The notes under the pieces were generated by a model, which did not search any database, was not told the origin of the DNA, and worked only from the letters and a program-made list of their open reading frames with translations. A stretch of 60,000 bases of DNA, from positions 32,371,501 to 32,431,500 of the forward strand of contig NC_079875.1 of NCBI RefSeq assembly GCF_029227915.1. The letters run 5' to 3'. The translations under genes and the position numbers were made by a program. Source of the DNA: Hydractinia symbiolongicarpus (lineage: Eukaryota > Cnidaria > Hydrozoa > Anthoathecata > Hydractiniidae). Shown one piece after another: positions 11,287 through 24,400 of the stretch (position 1 is the stretch's first letter; every line of letters starts with the position of its first letter).

Positions 11287-11454
11287 TTGACCAAAGCTAC
11301 TCGTCCAAAGCTACTCCACCAAAGCTACTTAATCAAAGCTACTTAATCAAAGCTACTTGATCAAAGCTACTCGACCAAAGCTACTCGACCAAAGCTACTT
11401 AATCAAAGCTACTCGACCAAAGCTACTTGACCAAAACTATCTGACCAAAGCTAC
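11287..11454 (+). repeat. 14-bp minisatellite, 12 units
   Basis: Twelve consecutive units fit TYRA-YCAAAGCTAC (for example TCGACCAAAGCTAC, TTAATCAAAGCTAC). Variation is mainly at the first four bases and the C/T before CAAA. The eleventh unit has diverged most (CCAAAACTAT). Because 14 is not a multiple of three, the array is not a coding repeat in a single frame. Confidence 0.95.
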
Positions 11455-12520
11455 TATGATGGTGCTTTTAAGTCCAAACATCAAGAATATTTAATGGTAG
11501 GGACCATTGAATAACAATACCCAAAATTACGATACAACTACATTACATGCCAAGAAAAAAACAAAAGTTTTTCCAAAAGTTTGTCAACACAGCAAAGCCA
11601 AGAACTTCAAAAGTGTCCATTTATTTCCTAACCCTCTTTTCGAGTAGAATAATGAATACTTGCACAATATCTTTAATTTTGGAACGAGTCAGGCTAAATC
11701 CTAAATTACACGTTTAGCAAGATTTATTTCCTCTTTGTTGTTCAAACCGATCCAACAAAGTTTTTTACTGATCCCGCAAGGTTTTTTCCGTCCTTTATCA
11801 TGTCCCTCCTTTGACTCGCCAGCGGACGATGCTGAACTGATAACTTTTTCACTGAATTTTTTTCTGGGTTTGGAATTATTTTTTCCATTACGTTTCGGCA
11901 TTCTTTCGAAATGGTATTTAACCTACAGAATTTGATAAAACGCCCTTGGGATAAGGCTAGAAGCTTACCAGTCGTACGCGCTAATCCAATTAGTTTAAAT
12001 CTAAAGCACACAGTGCGATATTCAACCTACAAAATGAAGTTATATTCAAGTCGGTGTCTATCGTAGTGAAACGACAGACACTAGCAGTCTTACTGTTTCG
12101 TGCTGACAATTATATTAAGAACACCAATTCGTTTTCTTAACTTTAATTATAGATAAGTGGTACCGGTAGTAGTAAGAAGCACGCAATGCGGTATAAAAAC
12201 GAACCTGTAGATTTTTCCACAGGCCCCCGACGTATAATAGTATATATAATAATAAAATCAGTACTGAAGTTATAGAAGTTATACAATAAGCTAAAACCTT
12301 TTAGTAGGCAACCACCACATTTGTATGCTTTAGTTCTAGTAAGCCAGCATCTGCCTATTTAATATTGCAAACTAAGCAGCTGAATGGCTTTCTATTTGTA
12401 GATGAATGCAAAACAAACTGTTCTACGAAAAGCATTGCGGATAGTTTAAACAAACGCTAGAAAAAAAATTTAAGTGCAACCAAAAGCTCCTGAAAACAAA
12501 ACAGAAAAGTCAGAGGAAGC
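11455..12520. other. Non-genic stretch with one small basic open frame
   Basis: On the minus strand, 11901-11701 encodes a Lys/Arg-rich peptide (MPKRNGKNNSKPRKKFSEKV ...) with no recognisable domain or partner exon. Nothing else in this interval is supported. Confidence 0.3.
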
Positions 12521-12524
12521 AAAG

Positions 12525-12775
12525 ATGATGATATTTATCCAGTACCGCGGTAAGCATACGGATAGATATGAGAAAACACTAAAAAAGTTGAAAGCTCCAT
12601 ATCAAAGTTGAAAACTGTTCTACTTTCCCTAAAACAACCAGTTGATATCCCTTTTAAAAGTGATGTGGTCTATGAAATTTGTTGTCCACGATGTAATCAA
12701 TCAAGTCGGCATCTCACTACCTGCATAAGGGAGCATCCAAAAGACAAGATTAAAAGTCACACTCTTTTGATAAAA
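12525..12775 (+). pseudogene. Retroelement GIY-YIG tail fragment (Penelope-like?)
   Basis: Broken frames read YRGKHTDRYEKTLKKLKAPY, then a stop, then LKQPVDIPFKSDVVYEICC, PRCNQSSRHLTTCIREH. The order (a basic linker, VVYEI-C-PxC, then SRHL and REH) is that of the GIY-YIG-like end of Penelope-type or related retroelements. The residues that usually sit between the cysteines and SRHL (a CYVGQT-type motif) are deleted. It is a dead fragment; family assignment is tentative. Confidence 0.45.
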
Positions 12776-13690
12776 TTGTTATATAATTTCAATATATTTT
12801 GAAGTTTAGTGAACGTATGTTGTAGACACTTTTGTTTTAATCTGTATTAACTGATTTTTATTATTATTTTAGATTTTTACCTGATGATGACTTTAAAAGT
12901 CGCTTGCACTGCAAGTGAATTGTGCTATATTCTTATGAATGTTATAATATAAATCGTGGTTCGTAAGTGTTAACACGCCGTTTTTGTATTCCCTGCACAA
13001 AGAGCCCGCAGCAAAAATTTTAATATCCTCACGTCTGGACTTGCTCAGTTGTGATGAAACTCTTTTACTATTAATATGTTTAAAATTTGTATGTTTTTCA
13101 AAAATTTTTTTACTTAATTTACTTAATTTAATCAAGGCATTACTTAAAACTAGCACCGTATTTAACAAAGGGCTTATATTCATAATTCAACCAACTTTGG
13201 TTACATTGTGCCACCTTTTAATTCCGTTTTCTCTGATTTTTGTTCAACGATAGAAAATCAAAATAGAATCGCTATCTAGACCTTTCATTTTAGAACAGGG
13301 CATTTTTTTGGCATTGGAAATACTTGAAAGCATTTATTCGACATCATTTTAGTGCTCGAGATAGTGTGCGATATTGGTCAACAAAGAATCGGCCCAATCT
13401 TTAGACATCACTGGCAAGTTCGCTTTTCGCTTATAAACCTCAAATATGATGTGTTAATAAACAGACTCTCGCACCCCTTCCTGTTCACAAACAAAGCTGA
13501 AAAGGCGTCGGACGATGGCATAACTTAGCTTCCCGCCCAATCTTATGAATTGCCGGCGGGTCTTAAGATCGTTGTTTGTCCAAAATTGGGCAGAACAAGA
13601 TCATCATAGGTTTATTTAATTTTTAGCTAACGTGTGCAGAATTTGTGGAGATTTACATTTATCGTTCTGTGTCTTTCAGATTCTTTTCTT
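12776..13690. other. Non-genic stretch
   Basis: Only short open frames lacking any domain signature (for example 13183-12893 on the minus strand) were seen. The reading frames in this interval look like background in AT-rich DNA. Confidence 0.4.
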
Positions 13691-16180
13691 GAGAACGGTT
13701 GAGGCTGCAAAAGAAGAGTGGCGAAAAACCAAAGTTACAAATTCCTAGTGGTGGACAAAAAGTCTGTTATAAGCTAACCCTCGCCCTATACCGTTTTACT
13801 TGCGTGGAAGATTCGATGCGATGATAAAGAAGATGGAGGAAGCCGACATCATAGAAGAACACGGTGGCCCAGCACTAACGTTGACCTAGCCCCAAAAGAT
13901 GACAGCGGAATAAGGGTGACTGTTAACATGCGCGAACCGAATAAGGCTATAAAAGACACCAATATGCCTATTCCGTTAAGGCACAACTATCAGGGTGCAA
14001 ATATGTCTTAAAGGTTGATTGCACCCGATGACAGACATTTAACTGTCGCTTCAAACGTCTAGTGATGGGAACAAAGCATCCACTATCTGCAGATATATCT
14101 GAGAAACATGTAATCAGAATTGGGCATGACTCTCAACCCAGACAAGTGCTTGTTTGCCAAGAAAGAGGTACCATTTTGGGTAATGATTGTGACAGAAGAT
14201 GGTATACGTCCAGATCCAACGAAGGTTGTTGACCTGAAATCTTTTCTATGCATGATGCCATCTAATGCAGAATTCGTACCTACTTTGCTTCAGTTAACCA
14301 AAAAGGAGGCTGAATTCAAAACAATGCCAGCATGAGTTCGAAGAGTAGAAACACTCGCTCAGTAAGGACGCATTGCTTCCTTTTTTTATCCGAATCATAA
14401 CACATTTTTATTCACTGATGCCCATTTGAGTGGTATTTCAGCAATGCTGGCACAGGGACCCAGAAGATGCAAAACCAATAGCATTTGGCAGCAGAGCAAC
14501 AACACCAATCGAGTGCAGATGTGCCCAGATCGATCTCGAAGCACTTTCAGTGGATTTTGACCTTAGGAGATTTCAAACTTATCTCGTTGGAGGGCCTATA
14601 GCTATCGTACTAACTGGCCACAAGCCGTTGGTGAGTATCTTTGGCAGCACAAGAAAAGAATCTGCTCGAACTGATCGTATTAAATTACGTCATCAGGACA
14701 TTGATTACGAAGTTTAACGGCGTGCTAGCAACGTGGACCTCGCTGATTTCATATCACGCCTAGCTATCCCTTTCCAACGAAACTAACAAATTAGAGAAAG
14801 CCGTGCGGCTATTGCAATTCTCTCCATGCTTAGAAACAATTTCAATGAAAAAGATCATAGAAAAATCGAAAGCTGACGAAGTGCTTGCACGTCTAAGCAA
14901 GCACCTTAAACGTGGAAAGATTCCAAAAGAAGACAAAGAAAATCTTGGACTATCTAACGGAATCAGATGAAGGTTTGCTCCTGAAGAACGAATTATTCCA
15001 CCAAAGTCGTGTTGGAAAGTTGCTATCGATTAAGCGCGCCTAGGTGGACACCCCGAAGCTAGTAGACTGAAGAGGACACTGACAACACATTACTGGTTTC
15101 CAGAACTAAATGAATTGGTAACTCAGAAAATCAACACATGTCAAGGATGCCAACTCTTCACAAAGAAAACAACGAAAGAAAATTGCATTGGAAACAAGCG
15201 AAACCACATGAGAAGACGTCAACATCGATTTTTTTTATCCAATGCCTGATAAGAAACATATTCTCGTTGTTCAAGATAACTTTTCCATATTCCCTGCAGA
15301 GAAAATAGTGCCATCAACGTGAGATAAGCCGGTACTGTCAGCAGTAAATGACATATACATGAACTACGGGTACCCTGAAACTTACCGAAATGACAGCGGT
15401 TCTCCATTTAACAGCCACGAGTTTGATACCTACTTGACATAAACGGTATTTCATACACAGAAATATTTCCATACCAGCCACAAACTCCTACAGAAACATT
15501 CATGCGACCCATTGGAAAATCCATGAAAGTAGCATTCGAGACGAAGCAGAACAGTGACCAGTCGTTGAATGAACTCTTGTCTGCTTAACACCGCACCCAC
15601 GACCGGTTTAGCACCAGGAAATATCCTGGTTCGTCATGGATATCATTGAGAATTCTCAAGAAACATATACCCCGATAACCAAGGTAAGGAGGCTCGACTG
15701 CAAGACAAAAAGCAGAGGCGTGAGCGAGGTGAGCGTCAAAACAGCCGCGTCAAACGTCGTCCATACCAAGCACTACCAGGCGATAAAGTATTTGCTGCTA
15801 AACAAAAACAACAGTCGAAATACAAGCCTCTATACGAAAGATCCAGCTATAACGTGGTAAGCATGACGGGAAATCGGGTTTAATTCTGCAGAGTCAGGAC
15901 AGCAATTCCACCGTGCGTCGACACAAGGATGACGTTAGCCTTATCATGTCGACAACAAACAGGTTCATTTAGACGATACTTGGTACTAGAAACAGCAGCA
16001 AGACAAACAAAACAGAGCAGTCATACACCCGGCTCCAGCAGAGGTAAACCTAGCTCCATTAAGCGTAAACCCAGCTCCAATAAGCAGGGCAAAACAAACA
16101 AGAGCCACTCTTACCTGCGCGACGTAGCAACCGTGACAGACGTCTGTCGCGGAGCCTTGCTGGATTCATTCTTGACGGCC
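13690..16180 (+). mobile_element. Degenerate Ty3/gypsy LTR-retrotransposon pol region
   Basis: Pieces of one polyprotein appear in order but in shifting frames. Reverse transcriptase start: EEADIIEEHGGPA (13830-13880) and APKDDSGIRVTVNMREPNKA (13890-13960). A deletion then removes the catalytic YxDD block. Thumb region: MTLNPDKCLFAKKE (14125-14170). RNase H: IAFGSRATTPIECR and TGHKPLVSIFG (14470-14645), ending at LADFISR. The integrase zinc region HPEASRLKRTL ... CQGCQ (15040-15160), then core fragments VVQDNFSIFPAEK and YRNDSGSPFNSHEF (15260-15425). Long terminal repeats were not identified. Many stops and deletions: inactive. Confidence 0.85.
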
Positions 16181-16184
16181 ACCC

Positions 16185-16615
16185 TGAGTTGGATAGGATA
16201 AGATAGGATTATTTTATTAATCAAAAATAGCTGTTCAGTTCAAATAATTAAATAAATTGGTAATATAAAGAGAGAAAAAAAAAAAAAAAACTATTTTTGA
16301 ATAGACGGCACGAACATATATAATTACCATTGATGAGAAGCCTAAAATCATAATTAAGAGGTTTAAATATAATGTACTCCGTCTTGCTAGCATAAAGAGA
16401 AATCTTATTAGCATTCAGCTAATGGCAGAGAAGCTTGAGGTCTAAATTCATTTGTTTGGCCAGTTGTTTCAAAGAGTCACTGAAATGCCAGAGGTTTGTA
16501 TCATCAGCAAAGTAATGTACCATAGAATAGTTAATTCCACAATTCAAGTCGTTTATATAAATTAAAAATAAAAGTGGTCCTAAAACAGAGCCTTGGGGAA
16601 TGATTGGGAGTGATG
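16185..16615 (-). mobile_element. LINE-B deletion derivative (3' end plus an RT fragment)
   Basis: This stretch matches the 3' part of the LINE-B copy at 41276-46013. It has the same GATAA-rich tail and the same TTTTATTAATCAAAAATAGC block. It then jumps from the equivalent of about 41480 straight to about 42170 and ends within the reverse-transcriptase region near the equivalent of 42455. A second, 12-bp gap sits in the GAGGTTTA block. The remaining frame is broken. It lies just after the gypsy remnant. Confidence 0.9.
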
Positions 16616-17067
16616 TTATGACCGATCGGCAACCGACAAAACGGACAAATATTAACTAATTTTTAGCTATTTTTAATATTTTTTTAAACAGGACACATTT
16701 GTAAAGCAGTTATTTTATCTGAAATGTTTTATCCTGTATAAATATTGATAAATAAATAAATAAATAAATAAATATTTATTATTATTTTTATTTTTTTTGT
16801 TCCCTCGTATTTTTAAGTCACCATCATGCTAGTACAGTGTCATGGTAAATCTTAAGTTGAATATATAAAACACAATAACACAGGTCATAACTCACAGGTT
16901 TTAAAGGTTGGTATATACTGTAGTGAACCTCTTGTATTAGAAAATTAAATTGTCACCCACAAGTCCCATAAGATGAAAGTTTGATTGATTTTTCCATCCC
17001 AATTGCAAAAGTGTTCAACGTTTAAGAAAGGGTTGACCTTAAGTCTGTCAATCAATTTATTTTATAG
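16616..17067. other. Non-genic, with AAAT microsatellite
   Basis: There is a short (AAAT)n tract at about 16746-16773. Otherwise this is AT-rich sequence leading into a splice acceptor at 17066-17067. No exon is supported. Confidence 0.5.
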
Positions 17068-19895
17068 TTAAATATGCAATGTGATGCTTGGTCAGCTAAA
17101 TGTGAGCAAGTTGTGGGTCAGAAAACATGTGGATTTAGCGATAATTTTGTTGCAAACATGACTGAAAGAAATCTTTCCTTAGATGAAAAAGAATACACAA
17201 AAAAGCTTGGTACGTACTAAAAATTATCATTCGTGATGTCAAAAAATGGATTAATTATCTAAACTTCATTATCTAAGCAGCGAATAGATATAATAATATT
17301 TATTTTATTTGAGTTTGAATTGTGAATTAAAGCGTACATAAAATCGGACTTCTAATGCTTTGGGTTGTTTCCAGATATCAGCCAGTGTAACAACTTATGC
17401 AACTAATTAAGAATGAATGCATTATAATTTTTGGACGCGAAAAATGGTTAGTTAGCATTTCTTGTTTATTTTACAGCATGTAACAATTTTTTTTGACATG
17501 AAATGTAATTAAATACAAGGTTTGATACTATAAAAATATCTGTGTTGTCTTTCACATGTTTTTTATAAAAAAAGAAAGAACTCATTTAATAATTTAAGCT
17601 TTGCAATTGTTTCTGTAATTTTCTGAGACGTTCAATATGGTGCACACTTTTTCTTTTATACGAATATACTTTATAAAAATATAAGGCTTGAATTTCAGGT
17701 AAAAACAATAGAGAAATAAGGAATAATTATACATTTTGATATTCTAATAAAAAATAGCAGTGGGTTATTTTGTACAGAAATTAGTTTCTACCACTCTCAC
17801 ACCTCAAGGCACCATTTTACCATGCAGAGACCGTTTATAAAACAATTTTTGCAGCTGTTGTGTCACGATATTTAGCCTCCTAAATACTTAGCACTAAGCA
17901 CAAAGTTACTTAAACAATTCCAGTCTTAAATCAATGTTATTTACAGATTATTCTTGGAAAAATCTCTTTAAATAAAAAATAAAAATATCCTCGTTCAGAC
18001 CTTATTTTTTTCTGAATTACGCCTTGTCATATTTCTTTGCTTATGAATTTTTTTATTTTGTCTAGTATGAACTACAGACTACATATATAAGGATAATTTG
18101 TTAGTGTTCATTAAGTTCTATATATGAGTGCGCATTATTCTGACAAACAAGAGAAGAAATTTGGCTATTCATCTGTTGTCCATTTCAAGAAATAAATGTA
18201 TATTAAATGTAAATATATTAAATCATATTCCCTTTTATAAGCAGGTTTTAATCCTTCCACTGTTAATCTGTTTTTTAAACTTGATCTCAGATTGTTATGT
18301 TCTTTTGTTTATATATATATATATCTTCTTGCTGTTTATACTCACATCACACTTGAAGAAATATCGTATTTGAAGGATTAATATACATTTATATACCATA
18401 AAACAGAACATAAAAATGATTATTTACTTAAAATTTCCACCATTCGAGCGCTTATTAAATTTTTCTCAAGTGAATACACATAATTTGAACGATATTTGAG
18501 GAGGAGTCTATGATAAGACCGATTTGCAAACAAAAAAGTTGCTTTGATAATTGGTAAAACTAAGGGACAAAATAAGCTCAAGGGGTGCTTATTTTAAAAA
18601 ATTACTCCTACCCTGGGGAACTTATTTGACAGGGGCGATGATTCAGTCATTTACATTATTCAAAAACTTTGTCCATATTATAGCTAGCACTGAGACTCCA
18701 ACAGAATACGGACTATTTTGCTGAATTTAGAGATTGTCTCCTGATGCGAAGATTTTTAAAACGATAGTTTAAAAACTTGTTCCCATACCGAGATAGAATT
18801 TCCGTATCAAAAGACAAAGACTGTCATTAGAAATCCTTGGTCATTTGAAGTATCTTAAAGATATCATTCATTCAATAATATTGTCCAACGTGAATATAGT
18901 TCAAAATAAGCTATCGCCCTTTGAAAAAAAATATGACTGTATGAAGTGGCATCTCTCAGCATTTTGTAAGTGTGCTGTACTCAAATAAACTAATCGTAAT
19001 AATGCAATTTTCGTTGGCAAATTTTTCGTAAGATTATAACTCGCAATTTTTTTTTAATTTTTAATTGATTTTAATTTTTTTCATCTGTTCCTGATACGCA
19101 AAAAACCTGTATTTTTACCAGCGCTTGTCATTTGTGCGCTAATGAGTTTTATAGTCCGCACACTGTTATTCTCTCCTTTTTATGATATCCTTTTTTTTTT
19201 TGCGATATGTATTTTGTGGAATATAAACCGAGCTAAGTGAAAGCTGACTTCATTTTATATCTTTATTTCATAATTGCTGAACTAAAACTTTTAATTCTTA
19301 TACTTTTCGGCATTAGAGATCAAACGAACAATACGTATATATTGTGACAATTTTTTCCAATTCATGTATTTAATGATTGCTTAAATAAGCGTATTTTTGC
19401 GAAAACGTCCCGAATTTCAAGGCAGTACAGCGAGCCGATTTGCTCGCAATAAGATACTGTTTATTCACTCGTGGTTTAACAATAGCCAAACTATTCTACG
19501 AAAGACTTACCGCTTCTTAATAAAAGCTTGTCAAGTCTCGTATAGCTTGTGAAAAAACTAGCCTGGAAACCCTTCATAGTCTAAATACAGCTATTTTCAA
19601 TATTTTTATTTTAGAACAAAAATTGCAACGTCTGCAAAATGAAAAGCAAAAAGTGTCTGGAAAAATAATGTTGGAGCATTTAAAAGAGAAGCGAGAATTT
19701 CATATGAACGAGCTTATGAATGGGCTGGATGTGTATACCGACTCCTCGGCTGCCGGTTCTCCGTCTTTTATGGACAAATTATACAGTACCAACAGCCTGT
19801 ACCGCCATTTGAATCCACAACAGGCATTAGATGCGAGCGAAAAAGAACCATTCGTTGAACACGATCAGCTAGCCACCAAACACGTCGAAAGTTAA
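17068..19895 (+). CDS. Last two exons of an unidentified host gene with a coiled-coil C-terminus
   Basis: Exon 17068-17209 lies between an AG acceptor and a GTACGT donor. It reads MQCDAWSAKCEQVVGQKTCG, then FSDNFVANMTERNLSLDEKE and YTKKL, with three cysteines and one NMT glycosylation-type sequon. Its phase-1 end joins exon 19615-19895 in frame (E-QKLQRLQNEKQKVSGK ...). That exon is a Lys/Glu-rich helix (LQRLQNEKQKV, MLEHLKEKREFHMNEL), then a Ser/Pro stretch, then stop TAA at 19893-19895. Earlier exons are outside or hidden behind the transposons upstream. I do not recognise the family. The good junction and non-repetitive composition argue for a real gene. Confidence 0.6.
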
Positions 19896-19971
19896 ACAAA
19901 AATCATACGTGCTGTAAAGTGGAACTTCGCCTGGACTGATTTTTGAAGCAAGTTTGCTCGATTATTATGGA

Positions 19972-19977
19972 AATAAA
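19972..19977 (+). terminator. Candidate poly(A) signal of the upstream gene
   Basis: AATAAA lies 77 bases after the stop at 19895, a normal spacing for a short 3' UTR. This is inferred from position only. Confidence 0.5.
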
Positions 19978-21489
19978 TATGACATGCGTGCCAAGCCTCA
20001 ATTTTTCGGAAGTTGTTTATCAATAAGTGGTATTTCAAGTGAAGTTTAACCACAGAGTGTCTTGCAAAACAATCTTATAGCAGGTCTTTCAAGTGAAGTT
20101 TGACCGTAGGGTGTGCACCCAAAAGTTTACTTAAATTTTGTAACGTTTATAAAATATACACCAGGCTAGAGATTTTAAGCGAACGTGTAAATCAACTTTT
20201 CATTTGGAAAGACGAAAAGACGGAGCACAGTATTAGTCGTTCTTTAACTCATGATTTTGTCGTCCCTTTCTTCAATATTATTTTCTATTAACAGTTTGAA
20301 CCCCGTGTCGTCCCCAATAAATACGTAAAGTTAAAATATTGAATGTAAGACTTAAAAATATACTACCTTTATATTATCTTTTTCATCTTTTGTCTAATTT
20401 TTTTTAAGCTGTTTCTTTAAAACAACAGTTTTGCGTAAGTTGAGAAACTGGTAAATATTTTCACGTTGAAGCCAAGAAACTTTAAAGACACAACAACTGG
20501 GTTAAATACTGCTGCGTTATTATCGCCCTCGCATACAGCGCACGTCTATCAGAACGCTTAGTGAAGATTTTGAAATTTCGCAAATCGGCTAAATGGAACG
20601 TATTGGCGTAGCCCCAGTTAGGTACATTTTCAGATGGTGCTATATAAAAGAATATCTTCCTGTAGTGAAAATTCAAAAACGTGTTTAGTCCGCGGAAAAA
20701 ATGAATCAATTTTTGGACTGTGACTCATAAACACTTTGCGTGTTGCCGTGGAAGGTTTATTTCTCACTTGGATTATCATAAGTATTGTGGATGGTGCTTG
20801 GGAAAAAAAAGAATAACTCGTGTCCAAAGCGCTCACAACGCTAATACAAAGTTATATCAGCAATGACCACACGACACATTTTTTATTATCTGCGTAGGAG
20901 ATCGGTGAGTGATTGATGAGCATAAAGTGTTTTGAAGTTTTTCCATCTTTAGAAGCTTATTCAAGAAAGTGAAAAGATTGACTCGCAATATATCGTTTAT
21001 AACAGCAGGTATTTAGTTTATTATTTCAAACTATTATTTTGTTAAGCGCAATATAAGAATCTATTTACACATCGACGATTTTTGAAAAAATGTCCGAGTT
21101 TATTTTTGTGTTTAAAATCAGCTTACTGTTGTAGAATAATTTCAAAATATATTTGTCTTTCGTGCATGAAATGCTACTCAGAAATTCGAAGCTCGCTTGT
21201 ATTTATCTGTGATGATAAAACGATCATTCCATAACAGTGCGTTTAAATTGAGCCTATTGTCATTGCAAAGATTACATTATTGTACAACATATAATTGCGG
21301 CCAGTTTTTTTTCATCATCATTCTGAAGTTGGAGAAAGAGTGTGAGTTTGGACAAATATAAGAGATTGTAGGTTTGTTTTTTAATAGAAGATTGTGTTAT
21401 GTTTTACACGGGATGATGGGATGTTCGTCGTAAATACGAGATTCGAATGACCCACTCAAATTTCATTCTTTTAGCTTTACAGTCATAAC
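19978..21489. other. Intergenic region upstream of thrombospondin
   Basis: This separates the unidentified gene from the thrombospondin start codon and should hold its promoter and 5' UTR. The phrase TTTCAAGTGAAGTTT occurs twice (about 20034 and 20088) as part of a weak direct repeat. No TATA box, initiator or upstream exon could be assigned with confidence. Confidence 0.4.
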
Positions 21490-24400
21490 ATGCTCAGCAT
21501 CGGCTTATTGTTGTTTTTGTCAACCGTCAACACTTTGGGTATGTTTGTTTATTTTGATTGACAAGCGATATATTTTTTATTTATCTATCCACTTCACTTT
21601 TACTAAGTTTTTGTCACCCTTCAATGTCAATCGTACAATTCCCACAATTAAAATGATCATTCCATAATTTATGACCTCTCCACCGTCACAATGAAGTCCT
21701 CCGTATGGGAGTTTATCAGGTTATGCCACCAACCTTGACCCCAGGGGTTTTAACCTTTGGAGGTTTGGGCTGCTCCTTCGCATTAATGTTCGACTGCGTG
21801 ATTCGCTTGAGAATAAATATGATGCTGGCGATTTAAAATTTTTGTTATTCATTCATAACTATGAAGGCGTTGCTAGGGAAAGTTTCCATAGTTTCTGTTA
21901 ATCTACCAATTAAAAGACTTGTTATTAAGATAAAAAACCGATAAATCTGCCATCTTATTAATAGGGAGGGAACACGTCTATAACATCAATTTTTTCTGAA
22001 ATTTTTATCTCCCGTTTTGTCTATCATACTGCGCATGTCAGCTTTGTGTTCGATGTTAATATCTTCACATGCTTAATGAGGAACTCATCGGTCACGTGAC
22101 TTATATTAAACTGGTGATTATATCTCCCTAGAAATTAATCCTCTCAACAGCTGAAAGCGCTTTTATTGTATTGATAAATAACAGGTAAACAAGGTTAATT
22201 CATGGCGTACAAATTTGTGCGACTGAATTTTTAATTTTTCGTGATAATTTGAAACTCAACATTAAGTTCCTAAGGCCGGCATGTTAATTGTATATAAGTT
22301 AAAAATAATTTCTTCGCCATATTTTAGAGGTGGACATTCTTGATTCTTTTAACTTAAAAGATGGTCAAAATGGTGTGCAAGCTACGACAAGCTGCAAAGT
22401 GGGAAATGGTTACTATTTTGGTCGAACGTCCAACGGTATAACTGCTGTTAATGAGGTTCTAAAAGAAGTGGTCGAACTTCTCACACAACACCATTCGTTT
22501 ATTATCACGTTCAAAGTAAGACCCGAACCATACCATAAAGGGTCTATTCTCTGGTTAGAACAGAAGCGCACAGGTACCACATTTTTATCGGAAACACAAT
22601 TATCAGAACACGGATTTCAACAATTATTTAGGGTTTTTTTTAATAAGAACAACAAAATTCTAAACAATCGGTCTATATTTGATTTATAATCTAAAATGGC
22701 ACAGAACAGCTTCATTCCGGCACGACCACCACTTCTCCCGCTCCTCCAAAGTGTGATACTTTAATTTTTCAACGGGTTAGCGAGTAATCTCTATAATAGC
22801 CGTATTTTGTGCTTTCGTTCCTTGCGGAGTGAATAATTCGCTGACAGGCGAATCCGTAGTAAACGTCTACTTTGAATAAAGAATGTTTCACGAAATGAAA
22901 TTTACGCTGTTTATGGTCTAGATCGCGAGAGTTAGGCCTCGCGAAAAATGACTTAATCGCGAAAGTTTGTTCCTTAAAATATATTGATTGCAATCGAGCC
23001 AAGCTGGGCGGAATAAAAAGGGCGGGCGAACTTGTGGATTTATACACCGACTAGTCTATATAGCAATAGCCATTCCAAATACCAAATAGTAGCCGAACCG
23101 CTACACGAAACACTGACACATGAAGTATTAATGATGGCCAACCAGTACACTCCCCCTTTTCGGGTTAACGACTAGTCGTCATGATCGTTATTTTTTTAGC
23201 GACACCATTATTTGGACTGTGGATGAGGTCGGGAAAAACTGGAAAATATGGTTTGCAATTCTACGGAAAGACTGGAGTTGAATATGTTACGCTGCAAGAT
23301 ACAAGTAAGAGAAATGTTTCAACAGCGGTGTACATCGTATCCAGTTTATCGAAGTATTTTTTAATTTTCAGCTAAGTACGATGATGTTGAATGGCACACT
23401 GCTACTCTGCATTTTCACAAACAGAAGAAAAAGAGTTTAGTAAGCTTGTACGTCAACTGCAAATTGGTCGATAAGAAGAAAGCTCGAGTGTTGATTAAAA
23501 ATGGACCAAAAGATGGTTTAGAACTACGTCTAGGACAGCGAGAAATAGCTGGAAAAATTTTCTCCAGGTTTAAGGTATTACGTTATGGTGTGATTGAATT
23601 CTGTATTTTATATTTTCTGTTTTGTAAATTACACTTGCATTCTGTATCTGCTTATTACACGCAAGCTTGCACCCAGTACCTTGTTACACTTGGTCACAAT
23701 GTCGTATTTTAATTCTCAGGGCAGTTTAACCAACTTTCGTTTAATATTTCAAAGAAATATATCAACGTATTTGCAACAGAATAAATGCAAACCTCCAACC
23801 GAACCATCCTATGCACCGCCTGCGGAGAATCCTTTCAAGAATTTGCCCTTCAAGTCGGTTGCCGGTGCAAGTACGACATTTTGTTGTTTCACTGGATGTT
23901 TTTCTCTTCTATCACGTGATTAAGATTTTTTTTCTTTAGCAGCAACCACACGCTCAATTTTGTCATCTCTGTCAGCAAATGAAATTTCATCCATCTTTCG
24001 TCATTTGGAAAACCATGGCAACAACGTGCCGTCATCGTCGAAATTACAAGAGATTGTGTCGCTCTTAAAAGACGTCCGGGCACGCCAAGACAATCAGGTT
24101 GGAAAAAATATTAATCTTCATCTCCTCCTACCGTTCTTTATTTGTGTTTAAATTCTGACCTGTTAATTTAGGTATTTGAAATGAAAAGTTTGAAAGAATT
24201 AGTACTGTTGGGAGGCAGGCGAGACAGTATGTTCTACATTTTATTTTTACTAACGACTTGTTGTTTTAAAAGTTTTGTTGGTATAAAGAGGTGGATATTT
24301 TTGTCGCATACCAGACGATTCTAAAAGTGGATACATATATTTCCTCGTACATGGAGGGGATAAACTTCTCGTATATAGAGAAGTTATCCAAGGGAGCTAT

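Noticed and set aside
11287-11454. CRISPR-like array
   Set aside because: Units are contiguous with no unique spacers, in a eukaryotic genome: it is a minisatellite. The same applies to 33310-33717, 54593-54950 and 57577-57900.
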